A stretch of DNA of 64,000 nt from Avibacterium gallinarum (GTDB lineage: Bacteria > Pseudomonadota > Gammaproteobacteria > Enterobacterales > Pasteurellaceae), in assembly GCF_002921135.1 (NCBI RefSeq), contig NZ_PQVJ01000031.1, forward strand, positions 1-64,000, read 5' to 3'. Position 1 is the stretch's first letter; each line of letters begins with the position of its first letter. Shown here in pieces: positions 29,408 to 42,615 of the stretch. Position numbers and translations under genes: made by a program. The notes beneath the pieces are model-generated. The model had not been told where the DNA came from and did no database searches. It worked only from the letters and a program-made list of their open reading frames with translations.

Positions 29408-30268
29408 ATGACGGCACAAATCATCTCTGGCACAGCTCTCTCTAAAGAAATCAAATCAGAAATTGCTGAAAAAATTCAACAATATACCCAACAAGGCAAA
29501 CGTGCGCCGGGGTTAGCGGTGATTTTAGTCGGCACTGTTCCTGCCTCGCAAGTTTATGTTGCCAGCAAACGTAAAAGCTGCGAAGAAATAGGAATGTTTT
29601 CTAAGTCTTATGACTTGCCTGAAAGTACAACCGAACAAGAATTGCTTGCTTTAATCGATGAGCTAAATGCAGATCCACTAATTGATGGTATTTTAGTTCA
29701 GCTGCCTTTACCTGCTCATATTAATAGCACTTCTGTTATTGAACGTATTTCACCGAACAAAGATGTAGATGGCTTCCACCCATATAATGTGGGGCGTTTA
29801 TGCCAGCGTATTCCTACACTGCGTGCTTGTACTCCCTATGGTGTCATTAAACTATTAGAAACTACAGGCATTGATTTTTATGGTCAGCACGCCGTGATTG
29901 TGGGAGCGTCCAACATCGTAGGGCGTCCAATGGCGTTAGAATTATTACTTGCGGGCTGCACTGTTACGGTAACGCATCGTTTCACAAAAGATTTAGAACA
30001 CCACGTTAAACAAGCGGATATTTTAGTGGTTGCCGTAGGAAAACCACAATTTATACCCGGCGAATGGATTAAAGAAGGCGCAGTGGTGATTGATGTAGGA
30101 ATTAACCGTGTGGACGGCAAACTTTCTGGTGATGTGGAATTTGACAAAGCAAAAGAAAGAGCTGGTTACATCACCCCAGTACCAGGCGGCGTTGGCCCAA
30201 TGACCGTTGCGATGTTAATGTTTAATACGTTGTATGCTTATGAAAAGTATTTAGCCGATAATAAATAA
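29408..30268 (+). CDS. folD: Methylene-THF dehydrogenase/methenyl-THF cyclohydrolase
   Basis: FolD interconverts one-carbon tetrahydrofolates in the cytoplasm and supplies formyl groups. The 286-residue protein has the conserved [14 protein letters not shown] (catalytic Lys about 56), the QLPLP motif, the PCTP-like [11 protein letters not shown] and the NADP-binding [21 protein letters not shown] precedes ATG 29408. Confidence 0.98.
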   Translation: MTAQIISGTALSKEIKSEIAEKIQQYTQQGKRAPGLAVILVGTVPASQVYVASKRKSCEEIGMFSKSYDLPESTTEQELLALIDELNADPLIDGILVQLPLPAHINSTSVIERISPNKDVDGFHPYNVGRLCQRIPTLRACTPYGVIKLLETTGIDFYGQHAVIVGASNIVGRPMALELLLAGCTVTVTHRFTKDLEHHVKQADILVVAVGKPQFIPGEWIKEGAVVIDVGINRVDGKLSGDVEFDKAKERAGYITPVPGGVGPMTVAMLMFNTLYAYEKYLADNK

Positions 30269-30299
30269 AAAATACCAGAAAAAAGCACCGTACTTTTAA

Positions 30300-30331
30300 A
30301 ATAATGCCCTTATGATAGGACATTATTTTTA
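30300..30331. terminator. Hairpin between folD and the convergent ligase gene
   Basis: AATAATGCCC pairs with GGACATTATT (one mismatch) and is followed by TTTTTAT. It can end folD; it lies 5 bases from the end of the opposing gene. Confidence 0.6.
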
Positions 30332-30335
30332 TGTC

Positions 30336-31575
30336 TTAACTTTTATTCTTTACCACTTTAATGGCAGCATAAAAAATTACAATCAAAAAGAAATAGAAAA
30401 TATTTCCTGAGTTATGGCTAAAGAAACTTTGTGAAAAATTATAAAACATTGTAGATGTAACGTGAATGATCCCCAAACTAGAAAGGCATAATAACTCTGG
30501 ATTATCTGTTTTTAAGTTGCTAATAAAAAATCGTAAAGGAACAATAAAAACAAATAATAAGGCTATAAGTCCAATTAATCCTTTTTTTACTGTGTCATCA
30601 ATAAATTGATTATGATTATGCACGAAACTTGCTGCATACTCACTAATAATGCCTTCTTTTGCAAGCTCTTGCTTTTTATCATAAATACCTTGTTTTCCCC
30701 AACCTAAAATAGGTTTTTCTTGAATAGCAAAAGAAGCTTTCCACATATCGAAACGTGCACCAACAGAAGTAGACGTGTTTTCGCTACTGACATATTGTGT
30801 AATATCTGCTTTAGCGGCATTGATGCGATCAATAATGCCCCCCGTGTTGGTGAGAGAAACAATAATAACAAATGTTGAAATTGTAGAAAATAGGATAGGA
30901 AAGAAATATTTAGGCAGTTTTTTGCGATAAATATATAAGGTGAAAACCAATATAAATGGTACACCAATCCAGCCACCACGAGCGGTAGATAAAATGCTTC
31001 CTAACATTCCCATTAAGGCACAGAATAATACGAGTAGAGCAAATTTCTTATTTTTATTTGTCCAAATAATATAAGCTAATACAAATTGAAAATACACCTA
31101 AACTCATAGCCATATCACCGCCTTGAATATGCATAACATTGCTGTATGCTTGTTCATACCCAAGATAAAAACGCTGAATAAGTGCAATAATTCCAGCTAA
31201 TAAGGCAGAGAAAGGGATAACTTTTATTAAAATATGAAAGCTAAGTTTGTAATTAACTAATAATGGAATGATTGGTAAGAATAGTAAAATGCGACTAGGA
31301 TTATCTAATTCGTTTAATTTTCCGTGATGGAATAATACAGAAAATACAAGTGTTGCAAAGTAGAAAAAATAACTGAACGCTAATGTATTTTGTTCGTTAT
31401 TAAATTTAAAGATATTTTTTCTTTCTTTATTTATTATAAAAAGAATCAGTGCTGCTAAAATAAGTAAAGCGGGTGCAATGTTATAACTACGCTTAAAAAG
31501 AAAGATGGATAAAAAATAAATTGAAACAGCAGTATTTACAAATAGATAACCAAAAGAATAATTTTTATTAAGCAT
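30336..31575 (-). pseudogene. O-antigen ligase-like membrane protein, frameshifted
   Basis: Two overlapping minus-strand frames (31575-31054 and 31097-30336) make one protein of about 412 residues. It has about 11 hydrophobic helices and the large periplasmic loop of WaaL/O-antigen ligases with conserved H (SFVHNHNQFID) and R (STARGGWIG; GARFDMWKAS). Such enzymes join polymer or sugar units to lipid A-core. The frame changes near 31083-31095, where removing one base (for example in GTATTTTC) joins the parts. Lipooligosaccharide genes in this family are often variable, but the run is short, so a sequence error or a true break are both possible. Confidence 0.75.
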
Positions 31576-31652
31576 AAATCATACCAAAATGAGAAATTGG
31601 GTGCTAAGTATGCGTTAAAACGATCAAAATTACTAGTATTTAGATAAAAATT

Positions 31653-31673
31653 AGGCTGACGTTGTGTCAGCCT
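31653..31673 (-). terminator. leu operon terminator
   Basis: Stem AGGCTGAC/GTCAGCCT with loop GTTGT; on the minus strand it is followed by AATTTTTATC, just after the leuD stop. Confidence 0.88.
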
Positions 31674-31678
31674 TAAGT

Positions 31679-32281
31679 TTATCTCAAAAACGCAGGAATA
31701 TTTTTCTCGTATTCTGCAATGGCGTTTTCGTGTTGGAGGGTGAGTCCGATGTTGTCTAAGCCGTTTAATAGGCAGTGGCGGCGGAATTCGTCTAGCTCAA
31801 AGGGATAGACTTTTTCGCCTACGGTGACGGTCATTTTTTCTAAGTTCACATCAATGGTCGCCCCTTGATTTGCCCACACCCATTGGAAGATTTCTTCGAT
31901 TTCTTCTTCACTTAAACGGATGGGTAACATATGGTTGTTTAAGCTGTTGTTATAGAAAATATCCGCGAAACTTGGTGCAATCATCACTTTGAAACCATAA
32001 TCTGCCAATGCCCAAGGAGCGTGTTCGCGAGATGAGCCGCAGCCTAAATTTTTACGTGCGAGCAAAATACTTGCCCCTTGATATTGTGGGAAGTTGAGGA
32101 CAAATTCAGGATTGGGTTGCTTGCCCTCTGCATCAAGATAACGCCATTCGTGGAATAAATGTTTGCCAAAGCCAACACGTGTGATGGCTTGTAAAAATTG
32201 TTTTGGAATAATGGCATCGGTATCCACATTTGCCACATCTAATGGCATAACAATGCCTGAATGTTGTTTAAAGCCTGCCAT
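31679..32281 (-). CDS. leuD: 3-isopropylmalate dehydratase small subunit
   Basis: The 200-residue swivel domain partner of LeuC in leucine synthesis. Family signatures: [11 protein letters not shown] (about 21-31) and [13 protein letters not shown] (about 76-88). It starts 9 bases after leuC. The two subunits together isomerise 2-isopropylmalate to 3-isopropylmalate. Confidence 0.98.
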   Translation of the reverse strand: MAGFKQHSGIVMPLDVANVDTDAIIPKQFLQAITRVGFGKHLFHEWRYLDAEGKQPNPEFVLNFPQYQGASILLARKNLGCGSSREHAPWALADYGFKVMIAPSFADIFYNNSLNNHMLPIRLSEEEIEEIFQWVWANQGATIDVNLEKMTVTVGEKVYPFELDEFRRHCLLNGLDNIGLTLQHENAIAEYEKNIPAFLR

Positions 32282-32290
32282 AATTTCTCC

Positions 32291-33700
32291 TTAATATAAT
32301 TCCACTTGGCGAATATCAACAAATTTACCAAACACCGCAGCTGCTGCAGCCATTGCTGGGCTAACAAGATGCGTGCGGCCATTACGCCCTTGGCGACCTT
32401 CAAAGTTACGGTTGCTGGTGGAGGCACAACGTTCCCATTCGCCTAATTGGTCATCATTCATTCCTAAACACATTGAACAACCGGGGTTACGCCATTCAGC
32501 ACCGGCTTCGATAAAGATTTTATCTAAGCCCTCTTTTTCGGCCTGTTCTTTCACAAGACCTGATCCCGGAACGACCAATACGCGTTTTACGTTATCGGCA
32601 ACTTTACGCCCTTTCATCACCGCGGCGGCAGCGCGTAAGTCTTCAATACGCGAGTTAGTGCAAGAGCCGATAAAGACTTGATCAACAGGGATTTGAGTTA
32701 AATCTGCATTCGGTTCTAACCCAATATAAGCTAAGGCTTTTTCGGCAGAAGCGCGTACCACAGGATCATTCATTTCAGCGGGATTTGGCACGGTTTGATC
32801 AATGCCGATCACTTGCCCCGGGTTTGTTCCCCAAGTTACCTGCGGTGAAATATCTTTTGCATCTAATACGATCACCGTGTCAAATTCTGCGCCCTCATCG
32901 GTTTTCAAGGTTTTCCAATAAGCCACCGCATCGTCCCAATCTTTGCCTTTCGGTGCATAAGGACGGTCTTTCAAGTATTCAAAAGTCGTTTCGTCTGGCG
33001 CGATTAATCCTGCTTTTGCACCAAGTTCAATGGCCATATTGCAGACGGTCATTCTTCCTTCCATAGAAAGATCACGAATGGCTTCACCGCAAAATTCTAC
33101 AACGTGTCCTGTGCCACCTGCCATTGTGGTTTTGCCGATAATAGCAAGCACTATGTCTTTTGCCGTAATCCCTGGGGCAACTTTGCCACGCACTTCAATT
33201 TTCATATTTTTAGCACGGCTTTGTTTTAAGGTTTGGGTAGCAAGAACGTGTTCCACTTCTGATGTACCAATCCCAAACGCTAATGCGCCAAATGCGCCGT
33301 GCGTGGCAGTGTGGGAATCCCCACATACGATAGTCATTCCCGGTAAGGTTAAACCTTGCTCTGGCCCCATAACGTGAACGATACCTTGTTGTTTGGTGTT
33401 CATATCGAACAATTCAATCCCTGTATTGGCACAGTTTTTGGCAAGTTCTAGCACTTGGATTTTGGCTTGTCCTTCTAATTTATTTACATCACGCACTTGT
33501 GTTGAAATGCTGTGATCCATTGTACCGAAAGTTTTACCCACTTGACGCACTTGGCGATTGGCAACACACAATCCGTCAAAGGCTTGCGGGCTGGTTACTT
33601 CGTGAATTAAGTGGCGATTGATGTATAAAATCGGCGTTTCGCCTTCTGATTCGTAAACGATGTGAGCATCGAATAATTTGTCGTATAGGGTTTTTTTCAT
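32291..33700 (-). CDS. leuC: 3-isopropylmalate dehydratase large subunit
   Basis: The 469-residue aconitase-family subunit. The ATG at 33700 ([15 protein letters not shown]) is chosen; a longer frame upstream runs into the hairpin element and is not conserved. The 4Fe-4S cluster Cys residues are in [11 protein letters not shown] and [25 protein letters not shown] is the substrate-site signature. A hairpin-rich spacer separates it from leuB. Confidence 0.97.
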   Translation of the reverse strand: MKKTLYDKLFDAHIVYESEGETPILYINRHLIHEVTSPQAFDGLCVANRQVRQVGKTFGTMDHSISTQVRDVNKLEGQAKIQVLELAKNCANTGIELFDMNTKQQGIVHVMGPEQGLTLPGMTIVCGDSHTATHGAFGALAFGIGTSEVEHVLATQTLKQSRAKNMKIEVRGKVAPGITAKDIVLAIIGKTTMAGGTGHVVEFCGEAIRDLSMEGRMTVCNMAIELGAKAGLIAPDETTFEYLKDRPYAPKGKDWDDAVAYWKTLKTDEGAEFDTVIVLDAKDISPQVTWGTNPGQVIGIDQTVPNPAEMNDPVVRASAEKALAYIGLEPNADLTQIPVDQVFIGSCTNSRIEDLRAAAAVMKGRKVADNVKRVLVVPGSGLVKEQAEKEGLDKIFIEAGAEWRNPGCSMCLGMNDDQLGEWERCASTSNRNFEGRQGRNGRTHLVSPAMAAAAAVFGKFVDIRQVELY

Positions 33701-33721
33701 ATTTATTACTCGTTTTGTGAA

Positions 33722-33869
33722 CCTACTTTTTTGCTTGTGCAAAAAAGTAGGCAAAAAAGCACACCCTGCTGTTTTGCTTTTCCTCGCTTAGAATGAATTT
33801 TCTTAACGGAAAATTTAGAACTCGGCACTTTGTGCCTCAGACAAACTAAATTTTCCTAAAAATTCATTC
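33722..33869. repeat. Hairpin-rich intergenic element inside the leu operon
   Basis: First a perfect 13-bp stem, 33722-33734 with 33739-33751. Then a long imperfect inverted repeat, 33791-33818 with 33846-33869 (gap of four bases), enclosing GGCAC-TTT-GTGCC. The 285-base gap between leuB and leuC holds no gene. It looks like a small repeated palindromic element and could alter the leuB/leuC ratio. Confidence 0.65.
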
Positions 33870-33985
33870 ACACTCGGGCAAAACAGAAGGGAACCCGAAG
33901 GTGCGCCATTCTTATTTTGGTTAAATTAAAAGAGAGTGAGTATCTCATTTTCTCCTCTTTGATAAAGAGGTGGCTAGGGGGAGAT

Positions 33986-36627
<2,642 letters not shown>

Positions 36628-36653
36628 AATCTGTCCTTTCATTTTGAAGATAT

Positions 36654-36679
36654 AAAAAAACCCGCCTAAAAAGTGCGGG
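36654..36679 (-). terminator. leu attenuator terminator
   Basis: CCCGC/GCGGG stem with a loop of 9 bases, followed on the minus strand by seven T. It sits between the leader peptide and leuA, as expected for attenuation. The stem arm overlaps an AAGTGCGGG uptake-signal-like sequence. Confidence 0.85.
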
Positions 36680-36722
36680 TCAAATTTGGGAAGTTTTTAC
36701 CTTGGTGTTTTTCATCCACAAG

Positions 36723-36782
36723 CTAGCCGCACAAAAACTGTGAGAGAAGCAGGTGGAGTGAGAGCAAAACACGAGTAAACAT
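36723..36782 (-). CDS. leuL: leu operon leader peptide
   Basis: A 19-codon frame, with Leu at 7 of 19 positions (LLSLHLLLSQFL). AAGAAGGA lies upstream. With the hairpin terminator downstream and leuA next, this is a classic leader: stalling at Leu codons when leucine is scarce lets transcription continue. Too short for automated gene calls. Confidence 0.85.
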   Translation of the reverse strand: MFTRVLLSLHLLLSQFLCG

Positions 36783-36812
36783 AAAACATAATCCTTCTTG
36801 AAAACGAGTTTT

Positions 36813-36840
36813 ATCTTACTCGTTAAAAACAAACTGTCAA
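36813..36840 (-). promoter_or_regulatory. leu operon promoter
   Basis: TTGACA (minus strand, 36840-36835), 16 bases, then TAAGAT (36818-36813), 31 bases before the leader start. Confidence 0.65.
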
Positions 36841-37111
36841 ACAAAATTTTAGCATTTTTATCCAAGGTAAACGATTTACAAGAATTTGAGATAGATTAAT
36901 AAACTATTATTTTACCGATAAAAAGATAAATATTTTGATCTGGCTAAAAAGTTTACTTTTTTATACCGCACTTTTTTAGAAATGGCGTGGATAAAATTTA
37001 TTACATTTTTTTCTCAAAACAGCAAAAAGCAATTTTTGCGTTAAATCAACAATCCCCCACAAATACTACAAAAGAGTTAGTTTTTCTTTTGTGGAATAAC
37101 TACGCTCACCT

Positions 37112-37141
37112 ATGCCCTTGTGATAAAATCAGGGCATTTTT
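37112..37141 (+). other. Hairpin before ccmA
   Basis: ATGCCCT/AGGGCAT stem with a 12-base loop, followed by TTTTT, 18 bases before ccmA. It looks like a weak terminator or leader structure for the ccm operon. Confidence 0.4.
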
Positions 37142-37158
37142 CGTCAAAGGTAGATTTT

Positions 37159-37809
37159 ATGTCAATAATCAATCAATTACAGCTCGAACAAATTGCCTGC
37201 CAGCGTGGTGATAAAACCCTGTTTACGGATTTATCGCTCACTTGGCAAAGCGGTGATTTTGTGCAGATTGAAGGACATAATGGTATTGGCAAAACAAGCT
37301 TGTTACGCATTTTAGTTGGTCTTGCGCCACCTTTGGCAGGGCAAGTGTGTTGGAATGGGCAGGCGATCAAACAATGCCGTGAAGATTATTATTACCAACT
37401 GTTGTATTTGGGTCATCACGCAGGCATTAAGCCAGAGCTGACACCGTGGGAAAATTTGAAGTTTTATCAAGCCATTAGTCAATGTCAGCAGGGGGAAGAA
37501 GCCCTTTGGCAAGCGCTGGAAAAAGTGGGCTTAATTGGGCGCGAAGACATTATTTCAGGGCAACTTTCCGCAGGGCAACAACGGCGAATTGCCCTTGCGC
37601 GTCTGTGGCTTTCCCAAGCGCCATTATGGATTTTAGATGAGCCTTTTACCGCCATTGACAAAAATGGCGTATGCATTTTAACGCGTTTATTTGAACAGCA
37701 AGTGGAAAAAGGCGGAATGGTGATTTTAACTAGCCACCAAGAAATTCCAAGCGAACAATTACAAGTGTTAGATTTAGAGAAATATAAATGTTATCCACAC
37801 CGCGAATAG
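37159..37809 (+). CDS. ccmA: Cytochrome c biogenesis ATP-binding protein CcmA
   Basis: The 216-residue ATPase of the CcmABC complex that releases holo-CcmE. ATG 37159 chosen: the longer frame begins in the hairpin leader. Walker A is GHNGIGKTS (about 36-44), the signature [14 protein letters not shown], and Walker [11 protein letters not shown]. First of nine ccm genes in E. coli-like order. Confidence 0.96.
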   Translation: MSIINQLQLEQIACQRGDKTLFTDLSLTWQSGDFVQIEGHNGIGKTSLLRILVGLAPPLAGQVCWNGQAIKQCREDYYYQLLYLGHHAGIKPELTPWENLKFYQAISQCQQGEEALWQALEKVGLIGREDIISGQLSAGQQRRIALARLWLSQAPLWILDEPFTAIDKNGVCILTRLFEQQVEKGGMVILTSHQEIPSEQLQVLDLEKYKCYPHRE

Positions 37810-37852
37810 CTTCATCATAGATAAAGTGCGGTGCAAAATTAGAGAATTTTTT

Positions 37853-38518
37853 ATGCAGATATTTGCGCAAATCATCAAACGGGAATTACGCATTGCGATG
37901 CGAAAACAAACGGAGATTCTCAATCCGTTATGGTTCTTTTTGATTATTATCACCCTGTTTCCGTTAGTGATTGGCCCTGAACCGAAATTGCTGGCAGAAA
38001 TCGCCCCCGGCGTGGCTTGGGTAGCAGCATTGCTTTCTGCCTTGCTTTCTTTTGAACGTTTGTTTCGCGATGATTTTATTGACGGCTCGCTGGAGCAATT
38101 AATGCTCAGCTCACAACATTTAGCCTTGACCGCCTTGGCAAAAGTAGTGGCGCATTGGTTATTAACAGGCTTGCCGCTCATTTTACTTTCACCCATTGCG
38201 GCGTTATTGCTTTCTTTGGATAGCCATATTTGGTGGGCGTTGGTGCTAACTTTATTGCTCGGCACACCAATTTTAAGCAGCCTTGGCGCGATTGGCGTGG
38301 CGCTCACTGTTGGGCTGCGCAAAGGCGGCGTGTTGTTGAGTTTATTAGTGTTACCTTTATTTATTCCAGTGCTAATTTTTTCTGCGTCCGTCCTTGAAGC
38401 AGCAGCACTTGCCTTGCCTTATAACGGGCAACTTGCTATTTTGGGCGCAATGTTATGTGCGGCACTGACCTTATCGCCTTTTGCCATTGCGGGGGCATTA
38501 CGAATTAGCCTTGAATAG
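37853..38518 (+). CDS. ccmB: Heme exporter subunit CcmB
   Basis: A 221-residue membrane protein with six hydrophobic helices, permease partner of CcmA. ATG 37853 (MQIFAQIIKRELRIAMR) is used; the upstream GTG lies in an uptake signal. Conserved FERLFRDDFIDGSLEQLMLS loop is present in two parts. It starts 43 bases after ccmA. Confidence 0.95.
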   Translation: MQIFAQIIKRELRIAMRKQTEILNPLWFFLIIITLFPLVIGPEPKLLAEIAPGVAWVAALLSALLSFERLFRDDFIDGSLEQLMLSSQHLALTALAKVVAHWLLTGLPLILLSPIAALLLSLDSHIWWALVLTLLLGTPILSSLGAIGVALTVGLRKGGVLLSLLVLPLFIPVLIFSASVLEAAALALPYNGQLAILGAMLCAALTLSPFAIAGALRISLE

Positions 38519-38557
38519 GCACAAGTTTTTATTTTTTGATTAAAGGAAAGATTGATT

Positions 38558-39301
38558 ATGTGGAAATGGCTTCACCCTTATGCCAAATCAGAAACCCAAT
38601 ACCATTTATGCGGAAAATTTATTCCTTGGTTTGTGGCGCTTTCAACCTTATTAATTGGCACCGCCTTAGTTTGGGGCTTGGCGTATGCGCCAGCAGATTA
38701 TCAGCAAGGCAACAGCTTTCGCATTATGTATATCCACGTTCCAGCGGCGATTTGGTCAATGAGCATTTATGTTTCAATGGCGATTGCGGGCGTGATTGGT
38801 TTGGTGTGGCAAATTCGCCAAGCGCATCTTTCTATTATCGCAATGGCACCGATTGGCACAGTATTCACCTTTATCGCCTTGGCAACAGGCGCAATTTGGG
38901 GCAAGCCAATGTGGGGAACTTGGTGGGTGTGGGACGCACGCCTCACTGCATCATTAATCTTATTTTTCTTATATTTAGGCGTGATTGCGCTGTATTCCGC
39001 ATTCCAAGATCGCACAACGGGAATGAAAGCGGCGGCGATTTTATCGATTGTCGGTGTGATCAATATTCCAATTATTCACTTTTCAGTGGAATGGTGGAAC
39101 ACCTTGCACCAAGGGGCGAGCATCACGAAATTTGAAAAGCCGTCTATCGCTACGCCAATGTTAATTCCATTAATTTTATCGATTTTCGGTTTTATGGCAT
39201 TAACCATTTGCTTAACCCTAGTGCGTTACCGTTTAGCGTTATTAAATGATGAGAAAAAACGCCCTTGGGTGAAAGCGTTAGTCAGTCAGCAAAAAATTTA
39301 A
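38558..39301 (+). CDS. ccmC: Heme handling protein CcmC
   Basis: A 247-residue protein with six helices and the Trp-rich heme motif (WGKPMWGTWWVWDARLTA). It loads heme on CcmE. ATG 38558 has AAAGGAAAG upstream. The alternative TTG at 38552 adds two residues. Confidence 0.97.
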   Translation: MWKWLHPYAKSETQYHLCGKFIPWFVALSTLLIGTALVWGLAYAPADYQQGNSFRIMYIHVPAAIWSMSIYVSMAIAGVIGLVWQIRQAHLSIIAMAPIGTVFTFIALATGAIWGKPMWGTWWVWDARLTASLILFFLYLGVIALYSAFQDRTTGMKAAAILSIVGVINIPIIHFSVEWWNTLHQGASITKFEKPSIATPMLIPLILSIFGFMALTICLTLVRYRLALLNDEKKRPWVKALVSQQKI

Positions 39302-39382
39302 CCAATTTGCACCGCATTTTCGTTTTCGTAAAAAATAAAGTACGGTGGTTTTTTCAAGAATTTTTAATTTTATAAGGATAAG

Positions 39383-39589
39383 ATGATGTTTTTTGAATCT
39401 GTGAGTGATTTTCTGAATATGGGAGGCTACGGTTTTTACGTTTGGCTTTCTTATGGCATTTCTTTCTTAGCCATTGCAGGCTTGATCTTGCAAGGCGTGA
39501 TGAGCAAGAAAAAGCTTATCAATGAAATTAAACGCGAACAACAACGCGCGCAATATGAACAAAACCGCAGAACAGGAGAAAGCCTATGA
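39383..39589 (+). CDS. ccmD: CcmD membrane protein
   Basis: A 68-residue protein with one membrane helix (about 16-38, [18 protein letters not shown]) and a charged C-terminus, typical of CcmD, which helps CcmABC release CcmE. Two adjacent ATG codons (39383, 39386) after AAGGATA. Overlaps ccmE by ATGA. Confidence 0.93.
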   Translation: MMFFESVSDFLNMGGYGFYVWLSYGISFLAIAGLILQGVMSKKKLINEIKREQQRAQYEQNRRTGESL

Positions 39590-40101
39590 ACCCAAGACGT
39601 AAATCGCGCTTAACCATTGTGTTATTTGTGTTAATTGGCGTGGCGGTGGCGTCATCATTGGTGCTGTATGCGTTGCGTCAAAATATTGATTTATTTTACA
39701 CACCAACGGAAGTGATCTACGGTAAAAATGACGATGCGGAAACCAAACCGAAAGTAGGGCAACGTATCCGTGTGGGCGGAATGGTGGTGGCAGGCACGGT
39801 GAAACGTGATGACAAAAGCCTGAAAGTGGTGTTTGATCTCAACGATATTGGGCCTTCGATCACCGTGGAATATGAAGGCATTTTGCCCGATTTATTCCGT
39901 GAAGGGCAGGGCATTGTGGCACAAGGCGTGCTAAAAACACCAACGCTGTTGGAAGCAAGTGAAGTGTTAGCGAAACACGATGAAAATTATGTGCCGCCAG
40001 AATTAGGTGAGCAAATGAAAAAAGTGCATAAACCAATGGGTATTTCAGATTTAACGGGCGAAAGCGAGCGTGATCGTCAAGAAAAACAAGAAGGTAAATA
40101 A
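39586..40101 (+). CDS. ccmE: Heme chaperone CcmE
   Basis: The 171-residue periplasmic heme carrier, anchored by one helix (about 9-29). The heme-binding His is in the HxxxY motif, H131-DEN-Y135. OB-fold core with [10 protein letters not shown]. Overlaps ccmD and shares its stop base with the ccmF start. Confidence 0.97.
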   Translation: MNPRRKSRLTIVLFVLIGVAVASSLVLYALRQNIDLFYTPTEVIYGKNDDAETKPKVGQRIRVGGMVVAGTVKRDDKSLKVVFDLNDIGPSITVEYEGILPDLFREGQGIVAQGVLKTPTLLEASEVLAKHDENYVPPELGEQMKKVHKPMGISDLTGESERDRQEKQEGK

Positions 40102-42059
40102 TGATCGCAGAATTAGGAAACTATGCGTTAGCCTTGAGTTTGGGCGTTTCCCTGCTATTGGCGTTTTTCCCTTTATATGGCGCAGAAAAAAATAACGCGC
40201 AGCTAATGGCATTGGCGCGCCCAATGACGTATGGGTTATTTTTCAGCCTAACTTTAGCTTTTGCCAGTTTATTTTATTTATTTGCCACCAACGATTTTTC
40301 CGTGCAATATGTGGTGAATAATTCCAATACCAACTTGCCGTTGGCTTACCGCTTATCCGCCGTGTGGGGTTCGCACGAAGGATCGTTATTGCTATGGATT
40401 TGGTTGCTCACCTTATGGAGTGCGGCGGTTGCCTTTTTCAGCAAGCCGTTACCGCAAGAAGCGGTCGCGCGCGTGCTGGGGGTAATGGGCGTGATTACCA
40501 TTGGTTTCTTAATTTTTGTCTTATTCACCTCCAATCCATTTGATCGCACCTTCCCTGATTTCCCTGTGGAAGGGCGAGAGTTAAATCCGCTGTTACAAGA
40601 TGTCGGCTTGATTTTCCACCCACCGCTACTTTATATGGGCTATGTGGGCTTTTCCGTGGCGTTTGCTTTTTCTATTGCGTCATTAATGACAGGCAAACTA
40701 GACACCGCCTGGGCAAGATGGTCGCGCCCTTGGACAATGGCGGCTTGGGTTTTCTTAACCTTAGGGATTGTTCTCGGCTCTTGGTGGGCGTATTACGAAC
40801 TCGGCTGGGGCGGCTGGTGGTTCTGGGATCCCGTAGAAAACGCGTCATTAATGCCTTGGTTGGCAGGAACGGCGTTATTGCATTCTCTTGCGGTAACCGA
40901 AAAGCGTGGCTCGTTTAAAGCTTGGACAGTATTGCTTGCGATTTTAGCCTTTTCCCTTTGCTTGCTCGGCACATTCCTTGTGCGTTCAGGCATTTTGGTT
41001 TCTGTTCACGCCTTTGCTTCCGATCCAACCCGTGGGCTTTATATTTTGGCTTATTTGATCGTGGTGATTGGCGGCTCGCTCACCCTGTATGCTTACAAAG
41101 GCAACCGAATTCGCTCAAGAGATAACGCCGAGCGTTATTCCCGTGAAACAATGCTATTGCTCAATAATATCTTATTAATGACCGCACTTGCAGTGGTCTT
41201 TTTAGGTACATTATTGCCGTTGGTGCATAAACAACTTGGCTTGGGCAGCATTTCTATTGGCGCGCCGTTCTTCGATCAAATGTTCCTATACATTATGATC
41301 CCTTTTGCCTTATTGCTTGGCATTGGGCCTTTGGTGAAATGGCGCAGAGATCAATTTTCTGCCATTAGAACGCCAGTGATTATCAGCCTAATTTTGATGC
41401 TAATTGCTGGCTTTGTACTGCCTTATTGGTTACAAGATCGCATCACTGCAACCTCCGTGCTTGGCGTGATGATGTCGGTGATTATCACTGTATTGGCATT
41501 ATATGAATTACAACAGCGCGCTACGCACCGCCACAATTTCTTTGTGGGGCTAAGCAAACTTTCTCGCTCCCATTGGGGAATGGTGTTGGCGCATCTTGGC
41601 GTTGCGATGACCGTTTGGGGCATTGCCTTTAGCCAAAATTACAGCATTGAACGTGATGTGCGAATGAACGTGGGCGATAGCATTGATATTGCGGGTTATG
41701 ATTTCAAATTCCAAGGTATTAGTGATGCCAATGGCCCGAATTATCTCGGTGGCAAAGCGGAAATTGAAATCAGCAAAAACGGCAAATACGAAACCACGTT
41801 GTATGCTGAAAAACGTTTTTATACCGTGAGTAAAATGTCAATGACAGAAGCGGCAATTGACTGGGGCTTTAGTCGCGATCTTTATGTGGCATTAGGCGAA
41901 AGCCTTGGCAATGGCGCGTGGGCATTGCGTTTATACTACAAACCCTTTATCCGTTGGATTTGGTTCGGCGGCGTATTTATGGCGTTAGGCGGCTTGCTCT
42001 GTATGTTTGACAGACGCTACCGTTTCAAACAGTTATTAACCAAAGCTCAAACAGAATAA
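40101..42059 (+). CDS. ccmF: Heme lyase subunit CcmF
   Basis: A 652-residue membrane protein with about 15 helices. The WWD heme domain is present (WGGWWFWDPVENASLMPW). CcmF transfers heme from CcmE to apocytochrome c with CcmH/I. TAATG overlap with ccmE. Confidence 0.97.
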   Translation: MIAELGNYALALSLGVSLLLAFFPLYGAEKNNAQLMALARPMTYGLFFSLTLAFASLFYLFATNDFSVQYVVNNSNTNLPLAYRLSAVWGSHEGSLLLWIWLLTLWSAAVAFFSKPLPQEAVARVLGVMGVITIGFLIFVLFTSNPFDRTFPDFPVEGRELNPLLQDVGLIFHPPLLYMGYVGFSVAFAFSIASLMTGKLDTAWARWSRPWTMAAWVFLTLGIVLGSWWAYYELGWGGWWFWDPVENASLMPWLAGTALLHSLAVTEKRGSFKAWTVLLAILAFSLCLLGTFLVRSGILVSVHAFASDPTRGLYILAYLIVVIGGSLTLYAYKGNRIRSRDNAERYSRETMLLLNNILLMTALAVVFLGTLLPLVHKQLGLGSISIGAPFFDQMFLYIMIPFALLLGIGPLVKWRRDQFSAIRTPVIISLILMLIAGFVLPYWLQDRITATSVLGVMMSVIITVLALYELQQRATHRHNFFVGLSKLSRSHWGMVLAHLGVAMTVWGIAFSQNYSIERDVRMNVGDSIDIAGYDFKFQGISDANGPNYLGGKAEIEISKNGKYETTLYAEKRFYTVSKMSMTEAAIDWGFSRDLYVALGESLGNGAWALRLYYKPFIRWIWFGGVFMALGGLLCMFDRRYRFKQLLTKAQTE

Positions 42060-42069
42060 GAAGGTCGTG

Positions 42070-42615
42070 ATGAATAAAAAATATGCTATTCCTTTGATTT
42101 TATTTTTAGCGCTAACCATCGCCTTTTTCGTGCAATTACAACGAAATTCCAACGGCGATGATCCCAAAGCCTTGGAAAGTGCTTTAGTGGGTAAGCCCGT
42201 GCCAGCGGCAACTTTGCAAGATCTGTTTGAGAATAAAACGCACGATCACGGCATTTTCCAACAAGGTAAACCGATCTTATTGAATGTGTGGGCGACTTGG
42301 TGTCCCACTTGCTATGCAGAGCATCAATATTTGAATCAGCTCCATTCACAAGGGGTAACCATTATCGGTGTGGATTACAAAGACAAAACGGACAAAGCCA
42401 TTAAATGGTTGAAAGATTTGGGCAATCCTTATCAGCTTGTGATTAAAGATGAAAAAGGAGCTTTCGGGCTGGATTTGGGCGTATATGGTGCGCCAGAAAC
42501 CTTCATTATTGATGGCAAAGGTATCATTCATTATCGCTATGCAGGGGACGTGAACGAAAAAGTATGGCAAAGCACCTTGCAGCCGATTTATCAAAAATTA
42601 ATGGAACAAAAATAA
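42070..42615 (+). CDS. ccmG: Thiol:disulfide interchange protein CcmG/DsbE
   Basis: A 181-residue membrane-anchored thioredoxin-fold protein with the active site WCPTC (C78, C81). It reduces the heme-binding Cys pair of apocytochrome c. ATG 42070 is used; GTG 42067 would add one residue. AAGAAGG lies upstream. Shares a base with ccmH. Confidence 0.96.
   Translation: MNKKYAIPLILFLALTIAFFVQLQRNSNGDDPKALESALVGKPVPAATLQDLFENKTHDHGIFQQGKPILLNVWATWCPTCYAEHQYLNQLHSQGVTIIGVDYKDKTDKAIKWLKDLGNPYQLVIKDEKGAFGLDLGVYGAPETFIIDGKGIIHYRYAGDVNEKVWQSTLQPIYQKLMEQK

Noticed and set aside
36680-36865. 61-residue minus-strand ORF upstream of leuA
   Set aside because: It overlaps the leu leader in another frame; the Leu-rich 19-codon frame explains the region better.
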